From NCBI RefSeq assembly GCF_014648515.1, contig NZ_BMRG01000016.1, positions 12,512 to 76,511 of the forward strand: 64,000 nt of DNA, in the 5' to 3' direction. Made by a program: the position numbers and the translations under genes. Of this stretch, positions 61,334-64,000 are shown in pieces. Within the stretch, counting starts at the first letter, position 1. Each line of letters begins with the position of its first letter. The DNA comes from Saccharothrix coeruleofusca. GTDB lineage: Bacteria > Actinomycetota > Actinomycetes > Mycobacteriales > Pseudonocardiaceae. The notes under the pieces are model-generated. The model was not told where the DNA came from and ran no database searches. It saw only the letters and a list, made by a program, of their open reading frames with translations.

Positions 61334-64000
61334 ATGACGGCTCCAACGGCGCAGCCGCTGCGCGTCGCCCTGCTGGGTCCGGTGCGGGCGTGGTCGGGCG
61401 AGCGGGAGGTGGCGCTGGGCTCGTCGCGGCAACGCGGCGTGTTCGCGGTGCTGGCGCTGCGCCCCGGCGTGCCGGTGCGGCGGGACGAGCTGATCAGGGG
61501 CGTGTGGGGCGATGACGCGCCCGCGACCGCGGAGGGCAGCGTCCACACCTACGTCTCGGTGCTGCGCAAGGCGTTGGAGCCGGAGCGGGCGCGCGGCACG
61601 GCTTCCCGGCTGCTGGAGTCGGTCGGCTCGGGCTACCGGCTGGTGCTGGCCCCCGACGCCTCCGACGTGGCCGAGTTCACGGCGCTGCGGGAACGCGCGC
61701 GGGAACGGCTCGACAGCGGTGACCCGGAAGGGGCGGTGCGCGCGCTGGACGCGGCGCTGGCGCTGTGGCGGGGCGCTCCGCTGGCGGGGCTGGACGGTCC
61801 GGTCGCGCGGGCGCACCGGGTGCGGCTGGCCGAGCTGCGCGCCTCCGCGCGGGAACTGCGCGCCGAAGCGGCGCTGGTCGCGGGGATCCACCTGGACGTG
61901 ATCGGTGAACTGGGCGCCTTGGTCACCGAGGAGCCGCTGCGCGAGCGCGCGCGGGAGCTGCTGATGACGGCGCTGCACCGGACCGGGCGCAACGCGGAGG
62001 CGTTGGAGGTCTTCCGCGAGGCCAGGCGGGTGCTGCGGGCCGAGCTGGGCGTCGAGCCGGGACCGGGGCTGCGCGCCGCCCACGAGCGGGTGCTGCGCAA
62101 CGAGCAGCCCGTGCTGGGGGGTGTGCCGGTGCCCGACCGCCCCCGACCACCGGTCGACACCGCCCGCGCGCGGGCCGAGGTGGTGGGCCCGGCCCCGTCG
62201 AGCAGGCCGAGCCGGTCCGACACGCGGGCGCCGCTGCTGCTCGGCCGGGACGCCGAGCTGGCCGTCGCGCACGGCCTGGTCGAGGACGTCTCGGCCGGAC
62301 GCGGCCGGACCCTGTGGATCGAGGGCGAGGTGGGTATCGGCAAGTCCGCCCTGCTCGCCGCCGTGCTGGCCGCGGCGGGCGCGGCCGGGCACCAGGTGGC
62401 CCACGCCGCGGGCGACGAGCTGGGCGCCCGGTTCCCGCTGCGGCTGGCCCTGGACTGCCTCGGCGTCGACCCGCGTGCGCCGGACCCGCGTCGCGCGGCC
62501 ACCGCGCGGGCGCTGCGCGACGACCGGCCCGCCGACGGCTCCCTGCTCACCGCCACCGACCCGATCGCGGTGGCCGTCGACCGGCTGGTGGAGCTGGTGG
62601 AGCGGTTGGCCGCGCACCACCCGCTGGTGGTGGCGCTGGACGACTTGCAGTGGTCCGACGAGAGCAGCGCGCGGCTGTGGCACCGGCTGGTCGTCCTCAC
62701 CCGCAGACTGCCGTTGCTGCTGGTGGGCGTCGCCCGGCCGGTGCCGCACCGCGCCGACGTGGCCCGGCTGCGGCAAGCGGTGAGCACGGCGGGCGGCGCG
62801 GTGCTCGACCTGGCCCCGCTGCCCGAGGACACCGTCGCGGACCTGGTGGGCGAACTGGTCGGCGCGCCGCCCGGTCCGGCGCTGCGCCGCATCGCCGCGA
62901 TGGCGGGCGGCAACCCGCTCTACGCGCGGGAAGTGGTCGACGCGCTGGTGCACGAGCACGCGGTGCGGATCGACACCGGGGTGGCCGAGGTGCCGCCCGA
63001 CGCGCTGGACCGCGCGCCGCGGTCGCTGGTGTCCGCGGTGACCGGCAGGCTGGACTTCCTGTCCGCGCCCACCAGGGAGGTGCTGCGGTGGGCGGCGGTG
63101 CTGGGCGGGGAGTTCTCCGTCGGCGCGCTGGCGGTGGTGCTCGGCAAACCGGTGCCCGAACTGCTGCCCGCCTTCACCGAGGCGGTGGCGGCGGGCGTGC
63201 TGCGCGACGCGGGCCCGCGCATGGGGTTCCGGCACCCGTTGCTGCGGCAGGTGCTGTACGAGGCGACGCCTGCGCCGCTGCGCACCGCACTGCACCAGCA
63301 GGCCGCGCAGGCGCTGGCGGCGTCCGGCGCTGCGGAGGAGGAGGTGGCCGGGCAGTTGTCCGCCTCCTCGGAGGAGATCGGCTCGTGGGCGGTGCCGTGG
63401 CTGATGGACCGGGCGCCCGCGCTGGTGCGCTGGGCACCGCTGGTGGCCGTGGAACTGCTCCAGCGCGGTCTGCGCTCGCCCGCCGCGCGCGGTGAGCACG
63501 TCGCGACGCTGACCGTCCACCTCAGCAGCGCGCTGTTCCGCGTCGGCCGTGACGCCGAGGCCGCCGAGCACGCCAGGCGGGCGCTGCCCCGGCTGCGCGC
63601 GCCGGACCGGATCGGCGAGGCGCGCTGGACGCTGGCCTACGTGCCCTACCGGGCCTCCCGCCCGCACGAGGCGCTGGAGGCGCTGCGCGAGGCGCTGGCC
63701 GACCCGGCGCTGACCGACACCTGGCGGGCGCGGCTGCTGTCGCTGCTCGCCCTGGTGCAGCGGGCGGGCGTGGGCGAGCTGGACGCGGCGGCGGCCAGCG
63801 CCCGGCAGGCCGTGGCGGCCGGTGAGCGCGCGAACGACCCGTTCGCCACCGGCCAGGCGCTGGGGGTGCTGTGGCAGGTCGACGCGGTGCGGCGGAACTA
63901 CCCGCGCGCGATCGGGCACCTGGACCGGGCGCTGGAGGTGGTCGGCACCGCTCCCGGCCTGGCCGACCTGCGCTTGGTGCTGCTGGACAACCGGGTCTTC
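61334..64000 (+). CDS. Second AfsR/SARP-type regulator, partial at window end
   Basis: The frame starting at ATG 61334 stays open to the end of the window (889 codons), so the 3' end is missing. GGAGGGGG lies just upstream. It has the same layout as the preceding protein: winged helix (RVALLGPVRAWSGEREVALG), BTAD (EALEVFREARRVLRAELGVE), STAND ATPase with Walker A EGEVGIGKSALLAAV and Walker B LVVALDDLQWSDE, then TPR-like helices. The two are clearly related and arose by tandem duplication. I saw no TTA codon in the visible part. Confidence 0.9.
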   Translation, partial: MTAPTAQPLRVALLGPVRAWSGEREVALGSSRQRGVFAVLALRPGVPVRRDELIRGVWGDDAPATAEGSVHTYVSVLRKALEPERARGTASRLLESVGSGYRLVLAPDASDVAEFTALRERARERLDSGDPEGAVRALDAALALWRGAPLAGLDGPVARAHRVRLAELRASARELRAEAALVAGIHLDVIGELGALVTEEPLRERARELLMTALHRTGRNAEALEVFREARRVLRAELGVEPGPGLRAAHERVLRNEQPVLGGVPVPDRPRPPVDTARARAEVVGPAPSSRPSRSDTRAPLLLGRDAELAVAHGLVEDVSAGRGRTLWIEGEVGIGKSALLAAVLAAAGAAGHQVAHAAGDELGARFPLRLALDCLGVDPRAPDPRRAATARALRDDRPADGSLLTATDPIAVAVDRLVELVERLAAHHPLVVALDDLQWSDESSARLWHRLVVLTRRLPLLLVGVARPVPHRADVARLRQAVSTAGGAVLDLAPLPEDTVADLVGELVGAPPGPALRRIAAMAGGNPLYAREVVDALVHEHAVRIDTGVAEVPPDALDRAPRSLVSAVTGRLDFLSAPTREVLRWAAVLGGEFSVGALAVVLGKPVPELLPAFTEAVAAGVLRDAGPRMGFRHPLLRQVLYEATPAPLRTALHQQAAQALAASGAAEEEVAGQLSASSEEIGSWAVPWLMDRAPALVRWAPLVAVELLQRGLRSPAARGEHVATLTVHLSSALFRVGRDAEAAEHARRALPRLRAPDRIGEARWTLAYVPYRASRPHEALEALREALADPALTDTWRARLLSLLALVQRAGVGELDAAAASARQAVAAGERANDPFATGQALGVLWQVDAVRRNYPRAIGHLDRALEVVGTAPGLADLRLVLLDNRVF

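Overview
The window looks like high-GC actinomycete DNA (GC-biased codon third positions, many GTG starts, GTGA/ATGA/TGATG gene overlaps, AfsR-type regulators), probably from a Pseudonocardiales-like genus; that placement is inference. Most of it, about 0.35-49.5 kb, reads as one biosynthetic gene cluster for a hybrid polyketide/nonribosomal peptide. I did not recognise the product, and no tRNA, rRNA, insertion sequence or CRISPR array was seen.

Layout. (1) 0.35-5.9 kb, plus strand: a promoter, then five tightly coupled genes for 2-oxo-acid chain extension (isopropylmalate/homocitrate-synthase-like, two aconitase-type subunits, an aminotransferase, an isopropylmalate-dehydrogenase-like enzyme). 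They should make a one-carbon-longer amino acid such as 2-aminoadipate or homophenylalanine. (2) 6.3-7.4 kb: a LuxR-type regulator. (3) 7.5-31.1 kb, minus strand: some twenty nearly overlapping genes transcribed towards the left. These are a split transketolase, a GT-B-like protein, an APH-like kinase, a flavoprotein, an A-PCP protein, a KS-AT-ACP protein, a methoxymalonyl-ACP cassette (FkbK, ACP, FkbI, FkbH, methyltransferase), an SDR, a LOG-type phosphoribohydrolase, a UDP-glucose dehydrogenase, an MFS exporter, an ATP-grasp ligase, a methyltransferase, and a strongly trimmed PheS/PheT pair. (4) 31.3-36.3 kb, plus strand: a LigC/LigB/LigA-like cassette, a sarcosine-oxidase-like flavoenzyme, an HxlR regulator and a class IV aminotransferase. 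(5) 36.8-37.5 kb: a NarL/LuxR regulator. (6) 37.6-49.5 kb, plus strand: a second copy of the first promoter and leader, a decayed remnant of the synthase gene start, an MFS exporter and a 3360-residue megasynthase (AMP ligase-ACP-KS-AT-ACP-luciferase-like monooxygenase-C-A-PCP-C).

To the right of a strong terminator at 49.6 kb lie a spore photoproduct lyase gene, a four-gene redox/antiporter operon (51.0-56.4 kb), two small minus-strand genes, and two tandem large AfsR/SARP-type regulators. The second regulator runs off the window; the first holds two rare TTA codons. Whether this right flank belongs to the cluster is uncertain.

Most notable: a PheRS-like pair lacking both tRNA-contacting N-terminal domains, with Ser at the position of the known E. 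coli PheS Ala294 specificity residue; an A domain with Arg in place of the canonical Asp235; a duplicated promoter/leader that ties precursor supply to the megasynthase; and a helically phased GTAC operator array between the two divergent operons.
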